From the NCBI GenBank assembly GCA_036265325.1, contig DATAPH010000015.1, positions 12,128-76,127 on the forward strand: a DNA stretch of 64,000 nucleotides, written 5' to 3'. The notes under the pieces were generated by a model. That model saw only the letters and a list, made by a program, of their open reading frames with translations, made no database searches and was not told where the DNA came from. This document shows, one piece after another, positions 42,528 to 50,726 of the stretch (within the stretch, counting starts at the first letter, position 1; the number at the start of each line of letters is the position of its first letter). The position numbers were made by a program, and so were the translations under genes. The DNA is from AC-51 sp036265325 (GTDB lineage Bacteria > Actinomycetota > UBA4738 > HRBIN12).

Positions 42528-44615
42528 GTGAGACGCTCCCTCGGCGTGGTGGCCGCCACGCTCGTAGCGGTTTGCACGCTGGCGGTGCCACCGCCTGCCG
42601 CCGCTCAGAGCGCGGACGTCACCCTCCAGCTCATGTCGCAGTCTCCGTGGAGCTCAAAGCAACATCGAGCTGCACTCGACTTCCAGGTGGAGGTCACGAA
42701 CAACGGGACCGAGCCACTCAACGACGTTTCGCTTGAGGTCGGGTTCGGTGATCACATCAGCACCCAGGCCGACTTCGACGCGATGCTCACCACCGGAGTA
42801 ACCCCGGTCGCGAAAAGCCCCAGCAAGACTATCCACGGTTCCATCGAGCCAGGCCAGCCGCGGACGATCTCTATGACGGTCGACCTGACGGCGATCGGCG
42901 AGATCAATCAGGTCGACTCGCAGGTGTATCCGGCATCGATCACGCTGTTCTCGGAGTTGACCGTCGTGACCAGCCTCGTGACGCCCGTGATCTATCTGGT
43001 GCAGCCCCCGGAGAAGCCGCTCTTGTCGAGCGTCGCGGTGCCGGTGTCCGCGCCGATCGCGTTCGGCGCGGACGACGCGCTTGTCGACACCGCGTTCCCT
43101 CCCTCGCTCGGCGAAGGAGGGAACCTGCGCGAGACCCTGGATGCGGTCGCCGGCAGTGCGAGCGCCCGACATCCCCGCGGCGTCGTCGACCTGATCACCG
43201 ACCCGATGGTCGTGACCCAGGCGCGGGACGTCGCGGACGGATACCGAACGACCGACGGCACGCAGGTACCCGCCGACTCGACGCAGGCAACGCAGGCAAC
43301 ACGGTTCCTCACGGAACTCACGAGCGTCGTCGGGGCGACCAACAACGTCGAGACGGTGGCGCAGCCCTTCGGCGATCCGAACATCCCGTCGATGCTCGCG
43401 ACCTACACCGGGTTCCCCGCCGGCGAAGCGCCGACGCTCGAAACGCAGCTGGACGCGCAGCGCGCTGCCGGCATCGACGTCATCTCGACCTTGAATGCGA
43501 CGGCCAGCCCTCGCGTGATCGCACCGAACGCCGCCCAGTTCAACGACGAGACGCTCGACTGGCTCGCACGGTCCTCGCTCGACGTCGTCCTCGGCGCCCC
43601 AGACACCGTCAACCGCACGGCGTGGCAGGGCGCGTACGCGCCGGCGCCCACCGTGCCGACCAGCGCGGGCCCGACCCTTGTCCTCCCGGACCCCAGCACG
43701 CAGGCGCTCTTCTCACGCACGGACCTCCTCGCCGACCCCGTGCTCGCCTCCCAGATCGTCCTCGGGGAACTCGCGTTCATCTGGAAGGAGGAGCCCGTGC
43801 CGGACCCGCCCACGCAGCGTGGCGTCGCGGTCGAGCCGCCGGCGACGCTCCCGCCCCAGATGTGGGCACCGCTGCTCGACCGGCTGGCGGGCGCGCCGTT
43901 CCTCAAGCCGGTCTCGCTGACGCAGCTCGTCGACCAGGTGACCCCCGACAACCCGAACGACGCCGGTCCGCTGAAGACGCAATCGATCGCGCGGTTCGAT
44001 GACACCTACGCCGCCACCATGGCGCGCCTCGGGGGCGACGTGTCGATCGTGAACTCCATGCTCGGCGCCGGCAGCGAAGAGCCGACGGATCTGCGGCGGC
44101 GGCTGTTCACCGCGACCGAGCCCGCCTACCTTTCGGACCCGTTGGCGGGGACGCCGTGGCTCACCTCGGTCGACTCGACCGTCTCGCAGGCGTTCGCCGC
44201 CGTCACGCCCAACCTCAACAACGCGCAGTTCACCCTGACGTCGCACGAGGGGACGATCCCGCTGCAGATGGGAGACCCCGGCGACCACGCCTATCACGTC
44301 ACCGTCGACCTCAGTTCACAGGACTTCACGTTCCCGAACGGTGATTCGCAAGACGTCGTGGTGGACCAGCCCGGGGAGGTTGTCTCGTTCCGCGTGGTCG
44401 CGAACTCCTCCGGGCAGAACTCGATCTACCTGCAGGTCCGTGACCCGAACGGCCGACTGGTCCCCGTGAACGACGGCTCGACCGACCCCATCGCGATCCC
44501 CGTCCGAAGCACGGCGGTGAACAGCGTCGCGCTGCTCGTCACCGTGCTCGCCGCGCTCGGGCTCGTCGCGCTGTACGTGAGGAGGTGGTTCCGGCGTCGG
44601 ACGAACCCGACCTGA
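42528..44615 (+). CDS. DUF6049-type secreted membrane protein (Rv3909-like)
   Basis: 695-aa protein. Signal peptide RRSLGVVAATLVAVCTLAVP, a large outside region starting DVTLQLMSQSPWSS with a beta-sandwich NGTEPLNDVSLEVGFG, and a C-terminal membrane helix (VALLVTVLAALGLVALYV) with a basic end. Place before murJ matches Rv3909. Function unknown; the context points to cell-envelope synthesis. GTG 42528 lies 7 nt after TACGAT; ATG 42519 is an alternative. It overlaps murJ by 31 bp. Confidence 0.82.
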   Translation: MRRSLGVVAATLVAVCTLAVPPPAAAQSADVTLQLMSQSPWSSKQHRAALDFQVEVTNNGTEPLNDVSLEVGFGDHISTQADFDAMLTTGVTPVAKSPSKTIHGSIEPGQPRTISMTVDLTAIGEINQVDSQVYPASITLFSELTVVTSLVTPVIYLVQPPEKPLLSSVAVPVSAPIAFGADDALVDTAFPPSLGEGGNLRETLDAVAGSASARHPRGVVDLITDPMVVTQARDVADGYRTTDGTQVPADSTQATQATRFLTELTSVVGATNNVETVAQPFGDPNIPSMLATYTGFPAGEAPTLETQLDAQRAAGIDVISTLNATASPRVIAPNAAQFNDETLDWLARSSLDVVLGAPDTVNRTAWQGAYAPAPTVPTSAGPTLVLPDPSTQALFSRTDLLADPVLASQIVLGELAFIWKEEPVPDPPTQRGVAVEPPATLPPQMWAPLLDRLAGAPFLKPVSLTQLVDQVTPDNPNDAGPLKTQSIARFDDTYAATMARLGGDVSIVNSMLGAGSEEPTDLRRRLFTATEPAYLSDPLAGTPWLTSVDSTVSQAFAAVTPNLNNAQFTLTSHEGTIPLQMGDPGDHAYHVTVDLSSQDFTFPNGDSQDVVVDQPGEVVSFRVVANSSGQNSIYLQVRDPNGRLVPVNDGSTDPIAIPVRSTAVNSVALLVTVLAALGLVALYVRRWFRRRTNPT

Positions 44616-46252
44616 GCGCGCCGGAGCTCGACCAGCGCGCGACCGATGTGCGGAACGCCGCCGTGATGTCGGTCGGTACCCTGCTGTCACGCGCCACGGG
44701 ACTCATCCGTGTGAGCGTCACCGTCGCCGCGATCAGCACGACGGGCGCCGTCGCGAACGCCTACTTCGTCGCGAACACGACGCCGAACATCGTCTACGAA
44801 CTCATCCTCGGCGGGATCTTGACCAGCGTCTTCGTCCCGCTGCTCGTGGACTGGGCCAAGCGGTACGGCGAGGACGAGGGCCGCATCGCCGGCCAGCGCT
44901 TCCTGACCTTCGTGCTGGTCGTGCTCTCGGCCGTGACCATCGTCGCGATGATCCTCGCGCCGTGGATCATGCGCCTCTACCTGATCGGCGTGAAGGACCC
45001 GGCCGACCACGCCGCGCAGCTGGAACTCGGCACGTTCTTCCTACGCTGGTTCCTGCCGCAGATCGTCTTCTACGGGCTCGGCGCCGTCGCGGCCGGGATC
45101 TTGACCGCGAACCGGCGGTTCGCAGCGCAGATGTACGCGCCGGTCCTCAACAACATCGCGGTGATCGCCACGATGTTCGTGTTCATGGCGATGCACGGCC
45201 AAGCGCCGATGACGCTCGCCGACGTCACGATGACCGAGCGGCTCGTCCTGGCGGCCGGAACGACGCTCGGCGTGGTTGCGATGACCGTCGCCCTGTGGCC
45301 ATCGCTGCGCGCGATCGGCTTCCGATGGCGACTCCGGTTCGATTGGCACCACGAGACGGTCCGGCGTCTGATCCACCTCGCACGATGGGTTGCGCTGTAC
45401 GTCGTGGTCAACCAGATCGCCTACTTCTTCATCATCGTGTTCAACGGCCATATCAGCGACGGCGGGTACGGCACCTACTCGCAGGCGTTCATCTTCTTCT
45501 CGCTGCCCCATGCGATCGTCGCGGTGTCGATCTTCACCGCGCTGCTGCCGAGCCTCGCCGGCGCCTGGAGCGACCGCGACCTGCCGAACGTGCGCGAGCT
45601 GTTCTCGCAGGGGCTCCGCGATACCGAGGTCGCCATGATCCCCGCCGCCGCCGGGTACGCGGTTCTGGCCGGACCCATCGTCGCGCTGCTCGCGAGCTAC
45701 GGCCAGATGAGGAACGACCCCGCGGCCGTCGACCTGATGGCGAAAACACTCGCGGCGTACGCCGTCGGATTGCCCTTCTTCTCGGCGTTCCAGCTGCTCA
45801 CACGCACGTACTACGCGATCCAGGACGCACGCACCCCGGCGCTGGTGAACATCGCCGCCGCGCTCGTGAACCTGATCGCCGATCTGGTGCTTGCGTTCGG
45901 GTTCGGCCTCGGCGTGCCCGGACTGGCCCTCGGGTTCTCGCTCTCCTACCTCGCCGGGTCCGTGATCCTGTTCCTGCTGTTGCGGCGACGGCTCGGTGGC
46001 GCCGACGGCCGCCGCATCGCGCGGTCACTCACGCGCGCCCTTGGGGCAGGTGTGCTCACCGCCGCCGCGGCGTGGGCCACCGCCCAAGGGATCGCGGCCG
46101 TGATCGACGTCAGCCGGCCGGTCCTGAACCTCGTCCAGGTCACCGCGGCGGTTGCGGCGGGCGTGCTTGCGTTCGCCGTGGGCGCCCTTATCTTCCAGAT
46201 CGAGGAAGCCGATGAGGTCTGGCGAGCCCTGGCGGCCCGCTTCCGACGATGA
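44585..46252 (+). CDS. murJ: Lipid II flippase MurJ (MviN)
   Basis: 555-aa, 14-helix MATE-like protein that flips lipid II for peptidoglycan synthesis. VMSVGTLLSRATGLIRV and FVANTTPNIVYELILGGILT are MurJ hallmarks. No kinase-like C-terminal extension, unlike the mycobacterial protein. GTG 44585 gives the longest form; starts at 44648 or 44666 are possible. Overlaps the DUF6049 gene and, by 4 bp, the next gene. Confidence 0.92.
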   Translation: MVPASDEPDLSAPELDQRATDVRNAAVMSVGTLLSRATGLIRVSVTVAAISTTGAVANAYFVANTTPNIVYELILGGILTSVFVPLLVDWAKRYGEDEGRIAGQRFLTFVLVVLSAVTIVAMILAPWIMRLYLIGVKDPADHAAQLELGTFFLRWFLPQIVFYGLGAVAAGILTANRRFAAQMYAPVLNNIAVIATMFVFMAMHGQAPMTLADVTMTERLVLAAGTTLGVVAMTVALWPSLRAIGFRWRLRFDWHHETVRRLIHLARWVALYVVVNQIAYFFIIVFNGHISDGGYGTYSQAFIFFSLPHAIVAVSIFTALLPSLAGAWSDRDLPNVRELFSQGLRDTEVAMIPAAAGYAVLAGPIVALLASYGQMRNDPAAVDLMAKTLAAYAVGLPFFSAFQLLTRTYYAIQDARTPALVNIAAALVNLIADLVLAFGFGLGVPGLALGFSLSYLAGSVILFLLLRRRLGGADGRRIARSLTRALGAGVLTAAAAWATAQGIAAVIDVSRPVLNLVQVTAAVAAGVLAFAVGALIFQIEEADEVWRALAARFRR

Positions 46253-46662
46253 CCCGACACCCATCCCGCTCGCCGCACGACCAAGCCGGCCTGATCGGCA
46301 AGGTCGCCATCATCTGGATCGTCGTCCTGCTCGTCATCGGCCTCTTGGTCCTGGATGGGATCTCGATCGTGCTGACGACGTTCAAACTGTCGAGCACCGC
46401 GCAGGGCGCCGCGTCGACCGCCGCGACGAACTACCACTCACTGCATGACGCGACGAAGGCGTGTCTGGCGGCAGAGCCCGACCTGCTGACCGACAACGTC
46501 GACGTCCCGAAGAACGCCACGTGGTGCAAGATCGACCCGACGTCGGGTCAGGCGACGATCACCTTGAAGACGACGGCCTCGAGCTTGATCCTCGGTCGCA
46601 TCTCGTTCACGAAGGGCCTCACTGAGGTCGAGGTCAAAGAGGAAGCCGCGCCCGCGTTGTAG
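46249..46662 (+). CDS. Membrane-anchored small protein, perhaps TadE/TadG-like
   Basis: 137-aa protein. One N-terminal membrane helix (about 16-40, VAIIWIVVLLVIGLLVLDGI), then SSTAQGAASTAATNYHSLHD with two cysteines (KACLAAEP; TWCKIDP) and a beta region. The helix followed by an Ala-rich stretch recalls TadE/TadG pseudopilins, but the match is weak. It sits between murJ and the sigma gene, where mycobacteria have nothing. Confidence 0.6.
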   Translation: MTRHPSRSPHDQAGLIGKVAIIWIVVLLVIGLLVLDGISIVLTTFKLSSTAQGAASTAATNYHSLHDATKACLAAEPDLLTDNVDVPKNATWCKIDPTSGQATITLKTTASSLILGRISFTKGLTEVEVKEEAAPAL

Positions 46663-46671
46663 CGTTCGGGC

Positions 46672-47271
46672 GTGGCCGACCCACCCCGCGGCACCTCCGA
46701 TCCGGAGCTCGTCCGCCGCTTCCTCGCCGGTGACGCCGGCGCCGCGACGGAGCTGATCATTCGGCACGAACGGCGCGTCTACGCCGTGTGTCTGCGGGTC
46801 CTCGGCAACCCCGACGATGCGGCGGATGCGGCCCAGGACGCGCTGCTCGCGATGGTGCGCAAGCTCGAGGGCTTCCGCGGCGAGGCGGCGTTCACGACGT
46901 GGCTGTATCGCGTGGCGATGAACATCTGTTACGACCACCTCCGCCGGGCGCAGCGACGGCCGGTGCTTCGGCGTGACGACGATGCATCCGCGCCCGAACC
47001 GGCGCTCGAGGACCATGCCGACGCCGTGGCAGACGCCCACGACGTCGCGGCTGCCCTCGCGCAGGTGCCCGAGGACTTCCGCGTGGCGATCGTCCTCGCG
47101 GACGTCCACGACCTTCCGTACGACGAGATCGCGAAGGTCCTCGACGTACCGGTCGGCACGGTGAAATCGCGCGTGCACCGGGGGCGGATAGCGCTCGCCC
47201 GCGCGCTCGGCATCGAGCCGGCCTCGGAACCGGAGGACCGGTCCACGACGTCGAAGGAAACACGCCGATGA
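46672..47271 (+). CDS. sigM: ECF RNA polymerase sigma factor (SigM-like)
   Basis: 199-aa sigma-70 ECF factor. Region 2 includes LVRRFLAGDAGAATELIIRH and EAAFTTWLYRVAMNICYDHL; region 4 is LPYDEIAKVLDVPVGTVKSR. Place between murJ and trxB matches mycobacterial sigM. GTG 46672 lies 6 nt after TAGCGT, and the TAG of that hexamer is the stop of the upstream gene. Coupled to the anti-sigma gene (4 bp overlap). Confidence 0.9.
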   Translation: MADPPRGTSDPELVRRFLAGDAGAATELIIRHERRVYAVCLRVLGNPDDAADAAQDALLAMVRKLEGFRGEAAFTTWLYRVAMNICYDHLRRAQRRPVLRRDDDASAPEPALEDHADAVADAHDVAAALAQVPEDFRVAIVLADVHDLPYDEIAKVLDVPVGTVKSRVHRGRIALARALGIEPASEPEDRSTTSKETRR

Positions 47272-48107
47272 GCCATCCCGGACAACCCCTCCTCGCCGAC
47301 TACGTCGACGGAACCCTCGACCCGCCCACGCGGGCCGAGCTCGACGCGCACCTGCGGACGTGCGCGACATGCCGCGACGCGGTCGCCCTCTCGCGCGCCG
47401 GGGTCCGCGCCGCACAGGCTCTCGGTCAGCCGGCAACGCCGGAGGGGATCGGCGACGCGGCGATCGACGAGGCGGCGCGCCTGACCGCCGAACGCAATCC
47501 GGAGATCACCTCGATGGCGGGCCGTGCCCGGTGGCGACCCACGACCTCGCGCATCCTGGCCGCCGCGGGGGCCGCCGCCGTCGTGCTGCTGCTCGTCGTC
47601 GTTGGGCCGAGGCTGGGGCAAGGGTCGAGCCAGGATCTCGCTGATCGCGTTGCCGGTGGCGCGGCTCAGGCCCAGGGCGTAGCGGCCTACCCGCAGGCGA
47701 CGGGTGTCGAGACGCACCACGTCGACTTCACGTTTGACGCACTGCCGCACGTCGTCGACCAGCTCCGCACGGCGTACGTCGTGAACGCCGGTGGCGCCGC
47801 TCCCGTGGCGGGGATCGCGACGCCCAATGCGGTCGGATCGACCAGCGTGCCGTCGCTGCCGCCCCAACAGGATGCCTCGACGGATCCCTCGCTCCTGCCG
47901 AAGGCGACCGCATGTTTGAACAAGGCGTTCGACTCCCCGACCGGCACCCTGACGCGTGTGATCCTCGCCACCTACCAAGGTGAGCCGGCATACCTCGGCG
48001 TCTATCTGATCGGTCCCGGCGCCGAGCTTCCCCCGACGCTGCTGCAGTTGAACGTCGCGTCCGTCCACGGATGCCAGCCGCTCGGCGAGACGACCGCGCG
48101 CCTGTAA
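47268..48107 (+). CDS. Zinc-finger anti-sigma factor, membrane-bound
   Basis: 279-aa protein. An N-terminal zinc-binding anti-sigma domain has His28, Cys32 and Cys35 in DAHLRTCATCRD; one membrane segment follows (about 97-117, ILAAAGAAAVVLLLVVVG); then an outside domain. It should hold the upstream ECF sigma factor inactive and release it on an envelope or redox signal. It is the counterpart of mycobacterial RsmA. Confidence 0.87.
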   Translation: MSHPGQPLLADYVDGTLDPPTRAELDAHLRTCATCRDAVALSRAGVRAAQALGQPATPEGIGDAAIDEAARLTAERNPEITSMAGRARWRPTTSRILAAAGAAAVVLLLVVVGPRLGQGSSQDLADRVAGGAAQAQGVAAYPQATGVETHHVDFTFDALPHVVDQLRTAYVVNAGGAAPVAGIATPNAVGSTSVPSLPPQQDASTDPSLLPKATACLNKAFDSPTGTLTRVILATYQGEPAYLGVYLIGPGAELPPTLLQLNVASVHGCQPLGETTARL

Positions 48108-48135
48108 GGGCGGAATAGGCGGGCGTTTCCGCCCT
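48107..48135 (+). terminator. Hairpin between anti-sigma gene and trxB
   Basis: Perfect 9-bp stem, AGGGCGGAA with TTCCGCCCT, around an 11-nt loop; its first base is the last base of the anti-sigma stop. No U tract. The ribosome site GGGAGGA of trxB follows at once, so it may be a weak terminator or a structure that limits trxB translation. Confidence 0.6.
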
Positions 48136-48152
48136 ATGGGAGGATTCCAACG

Positions 48153-49091
48153 ATGCCCGACGACGTCCGGAATGTGATCGTGATCGGTTCGGGGCCGGCC
48201 GGTTTCACGGCAGCCCTGTATGCCGCGCGCGCGGACCTCGAGCCGCTCGTGCTGAAGGGCCTCGAGGCGGGCGGCCAGCTGATGCTGACGACGGAGGTCG
48301 AGAACTATCCCGGCTTCGCCGACGGGATCATGGGTCCGGAGCTGATGGACCAGATGGAGAAGCAGGCGCAGCGCTTCGGCGCCGAGATCCTCGCGGTCCA
48401 CGTCACGGAGGTCGACCTGTCGACCCGCCCGTTCCTCGTGAAGGCCGGCGATCAGACCTGGCGCGCCAAGACCTTGATCATCTCGACCGGCGCGACCGCC
48501 CGGTGGCTCGACATCCCCGGAGAAGAGAAGCTCCGCGGGCGCGGCGTCAGCGCGTGCGCGACGTGCGACGGCTTCTTCTTCCGCGACCGCGAACTACTCG
48601 TGGTCGGCGGCGGCGACACGGCGATGGAAGAGGCGACGTTCCTCACGAAGTTCGCGTCGAAGGTAACGATCGTGCACCGGCGCGACGCGTTCCGTGCGTC
48701 CAAGGTGATGCAGGACCGCGTGTTCGCGAACGAGAAGATCGAAGTCATGTGGAACACCGTCCTGGACGAGATCGTCGGCGAGGACGCGGTGACGGGCGCG
48801 GTGACGCGCGACGTCGTGACCGGCGGGACGCGCACGATCGCCGCCGACGGTGTGTTCATGGCGATCGGGCACGACCCGACGACCTCGTTGTTCCGCGATC
48901 AGTTGCCCGTGGACGAGAACGGCTATCTCGTGGTGCACGAACCGTCGACGACGACCGACGTGCCGGGCGTGTTCGCCGCGGGCGACGTCACCGACCACAC
49001 GTACCGGCAGGCCGTGACCGCGGCGGGCCAGGGGTGCAAGGCCGCGATCGACGCCGAGCGGTTCCTCGGCGAAGAAGCCCACGTCGGGTAA
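48153..49091 (+). CDS. trxB: Thioredoxin reductase
   Basis: 312-aa flavoenzyme reducing thioredoxin with NADPH. FAD-binding VIVIGSGPAGFTAALYAARA, redox pair CATC in VSACATCDGFFF, NADPH site LLVVGGGDTAMEEATFLTKF and end GVFAAGDVTDHTYRQA. GGGAGGA precedes ATG 48153. Followed after 112 bp by thioredoxin. Confidence 0.95.
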   Translation: MPDDVRNVIVIGSGPAGFTAALYAARADLEPLVLKGLEAGGQLMLTTEVENYPGFADGIMGPELMDQMEKQAQRFGAEILAVHVTEVDLSTRPFLVKAGDQTWRAKTLIISTGATARWLDIPGEEKLRGRGVSACATCDGFFFRDRELLVVGGGDTAMEEATFLTKFASKVTIVHRRDAFRASKVMQDRVFANEKIEVMWNTVLDEIVGEDAVTGAVTRDVVTGGTRTIAADGVFMAIGHDPTTSLFRDQLPVDENGYLVVHEPSTTTDVPGVFAAGDVTDHTYRQAVTAAGQGCKAAIDAERFLGEEAHVG

Positions 49092-49203
49092 GCCGGGGCG
49101 ACCGGGGAATGTCTCCGGGGGACGGTACGTTCTGAGAACCTGGTGGCGCCGCGCATCGCCGCGCGCTTCACCCCAACACGCGAGATTCGAAGGAGCACAG
49201 ACG

Positions 49204-49530
49204 ATGTCGAACATCGGTTCGGTTGGAGACGCCGACTTCCAGACGACGGTCCTCGGGTCCGACACCCCCGTCCTGGTCGACTTCTGGGCGGAGTGGTGCG
49301 TGCCCTGCCACATGGTTTCCCCCGTCGTGGAGGAGATCGGCAACGAGCGTGGTGAGGGCCTGAAGGTCGCCAAGCTCAACATCGACGAGAACCCGGAAGC
49401 GACGCGCACCTACGGGGTGATGTCGATCCCCTCGCTGATCCTGTTCAAGGACGGCCAGGAGGTCGCTCGCGTGATCGGCGCAAAGCCGAAGGATGCGATC
49501 TTGCGCGATCTCAGCTCGCACCTGTCCTGA
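49204..49530 (+). CDS. trxA: Thioredoxin with WCVPC active site
   Basis: 108-aa thioredoxin. The active site VDFWAEWCVPCHMVSP has Cys32 and Cys35 with Val in place of the usual Gly and His in place of Lys/Arg after it; cis-Pro lies in VMSIPSLILFKDG. It is the partner of TrxB. GAAGGAG precedes ATG 49204. The altered dipeptide should shift its redox potential or partners. Confidence 0.93.
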   Translation: MSNIGSVGDADFQTTVLGSDTPVLVDFWAEWCVPCHMVSPVVEEIGNERGEGLKVAKLNIDENPEATRTYGVMSIPSLILFKDGQEVARVIGAKPKDAILRDLSSHLS

Positions 49531-49571
49531 CGCTCGTTGCCGGTCCAACTGGCCGGGCGCACACTGCACGG

Positions 49572-50597
49572 GTGCGGATCTATCGCCGGGGCGACGATGG
49601 CCCCGAGGTCGTTGACATCCAGCAACGTCTGAGCGACCTCGGCCACGAACTGCCTTCCGACGAGCTCGGGGGCACGTTCGGACCCTCGACCGACGCAGCG
49701 GTACGCGCGTTCCAGGCTGAACGCCACCTCCACGTCGACGGCCGAGTCGGTCCCGACACCTGGGGGCAGCTGGTCGAAGCAGGGTTCCGGCTCGGTGACC
49801 GAACGCTCTACGTCCACGGCCCGTATCTGCGCGGTGACGACGTTCGCGCGCTGCAGCGCAAGCTCGACGCCCTCGGGTTCGACCCCGGCAAGCAGGACGG
49901 GATGTACGGCCCCGAGACCGAGGCGGCGGTCCGAAACTTCCAGCGGAACGTCGGCGATGAGCCCGACGGGGTCGCCGGTCTGCACACGCTCGCGACCCTC
50001 GAGCGGATGCGCCCGCTCGAGGACGTGCTCGGGCGCGGGCTCGTGCGCGAGACCGAACAACTCCGCACCATCCAAGGGAAGGTCCGCGGCGCGGTGATCG
50101 CGGTCGACGCCGGCGGCGGTTCGATCGCCGAACCGGGCGATGTTCGCCAGGCGCTCGCACGTGCGCTCGTCTCCGAGTTGCTGCGGATCGGCGCGGAGCC
50201 GCACGTGATCCATGCCGACGACGGCGACGCGTCAGCGCGAGCCGCCGTGGCCAACGGCTTGGGCGCCGCCGCGATCGTCTCGCTCCATCTGGGTGAAGAT
50301 TCGCCCGAATCGAGCGGACCGACGTGTTCGTACTTCGGGTCCCAGATCACGTACTCGCCCGCGGGACGGCACCTCGCCGAGATGATCCTCGAAGAGCTCG
50401 AGCACGAGCGCGGGGTGCGTGGCAGGCTGCAGCGGCTGTCGATCGCGATGCTTCGAGAGACGAAGATGCCTGCGGTGCAGGTTGAAGCACTGGTCCCGAC
50501 CAACGAGGCGGAGGCGGCATCGCTTCAGGCTCCCGACGTCGTGGTCGGCATCGGCCGGGCGATCGGCGAGGGAGTGCGACGCTTCTTCGAGGGCTAG
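49572..50597 (+). CDS. cwlM: CwlM-like protein: two peptidoglycan-binding domains and degenerate amidase
   Basis: 341-aa protein with no signal peptide. Two PG_binding_1 domains (about 8-75 and 83-148; GTFGPSTDAAVRAFQ, GMYGPETEAAVRNFQ) precede an Amidase_3 fold (about 170-341). The usual DPGHGG zinc motif is DAGGGS (179-184), lacking the first His; His239 (SLHLGE) and Glu305 (VEALVPTNE) are kept. In mycobacteria CwlM is a cytoplasmic regulator of MurA rather than a working amidase, at the same locus. I infer the same here. GTG 49572. Confidence 0.85.
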   Translation: MRIYRRGDDGPEVVDIQQRLSDLGHELPSDELGGTFGPSTDAAVRAFQAERHLHVDGRVGPDTWGQLVEAGFRLGDRTLYVHGPYLRGDDVRALQRKLDALGFDPGKQDGMYGPETEAAVRNFQRNVGDEPDGVAGLHTLATLERMRPLEDVLGRGLVRETEQLRTIQGKVRGAVIAVDAGGGSIAEPGDVRQALARALVSELLRIGAEPHVIHADDGDASARAAVANGLGAAAIVSLHLGEDSPESSGPTCSYFGSQITYSPAGRHLAEMILEELEHERGVRGRLQRLSIAMLRETKMPAVQVEALVPTNEAEAASLQAPDVVVGIGRAIGEGVRRFFEG

Positions 50598-50707
50598 CCG
50601 CGACGGCCGAGCACCGCGAGGACCAGTCCGAGGATCACACCAAGGATGGCCGCGCGCGTGCCGCGTTCGACCTCGGTGAGGTAGCGCGTCTCGGGTGCCG
50701 CATCCAT
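50594..50707 (-). CDS. 37-aa membrane miniprotein
   Basis: Short frame: MDAAPETRYLTEVERGTRAA, then one hydrophobic helix ILGVILGLVLAVLG and RRG. Codon use is GC-rich at third positions. ATG 50707 lies 7 nt after TAGCCT. Its stop interlocks with the cwlM stop in CTAG. Function unknown; similar tiny single-helix proteins are easily missed by gene finders. Confidence 0.6.
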   Translation of the reverse strand: MDAAPETRYLTEVERGTRAAILGVILGLVLAVLGRRG

Positions 50708-50726
50708 CGCGGCTAGGCTAGCGCGC
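50708..50726. promoter_or_regulatory. Bidirectional leaderless promoter with shared -10
   Basis: Only 19 bp separate the divergent start codons of the 37-aa gene (50707) and the LLM gene (50727). TAGGCT (50714-50719) lies 7 nt before the plus start; on the other strand TAGCCT (50715-50720) lies 7 nt before the minus start. The two -10 elements share 5 bp. Confidence 0.7.
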
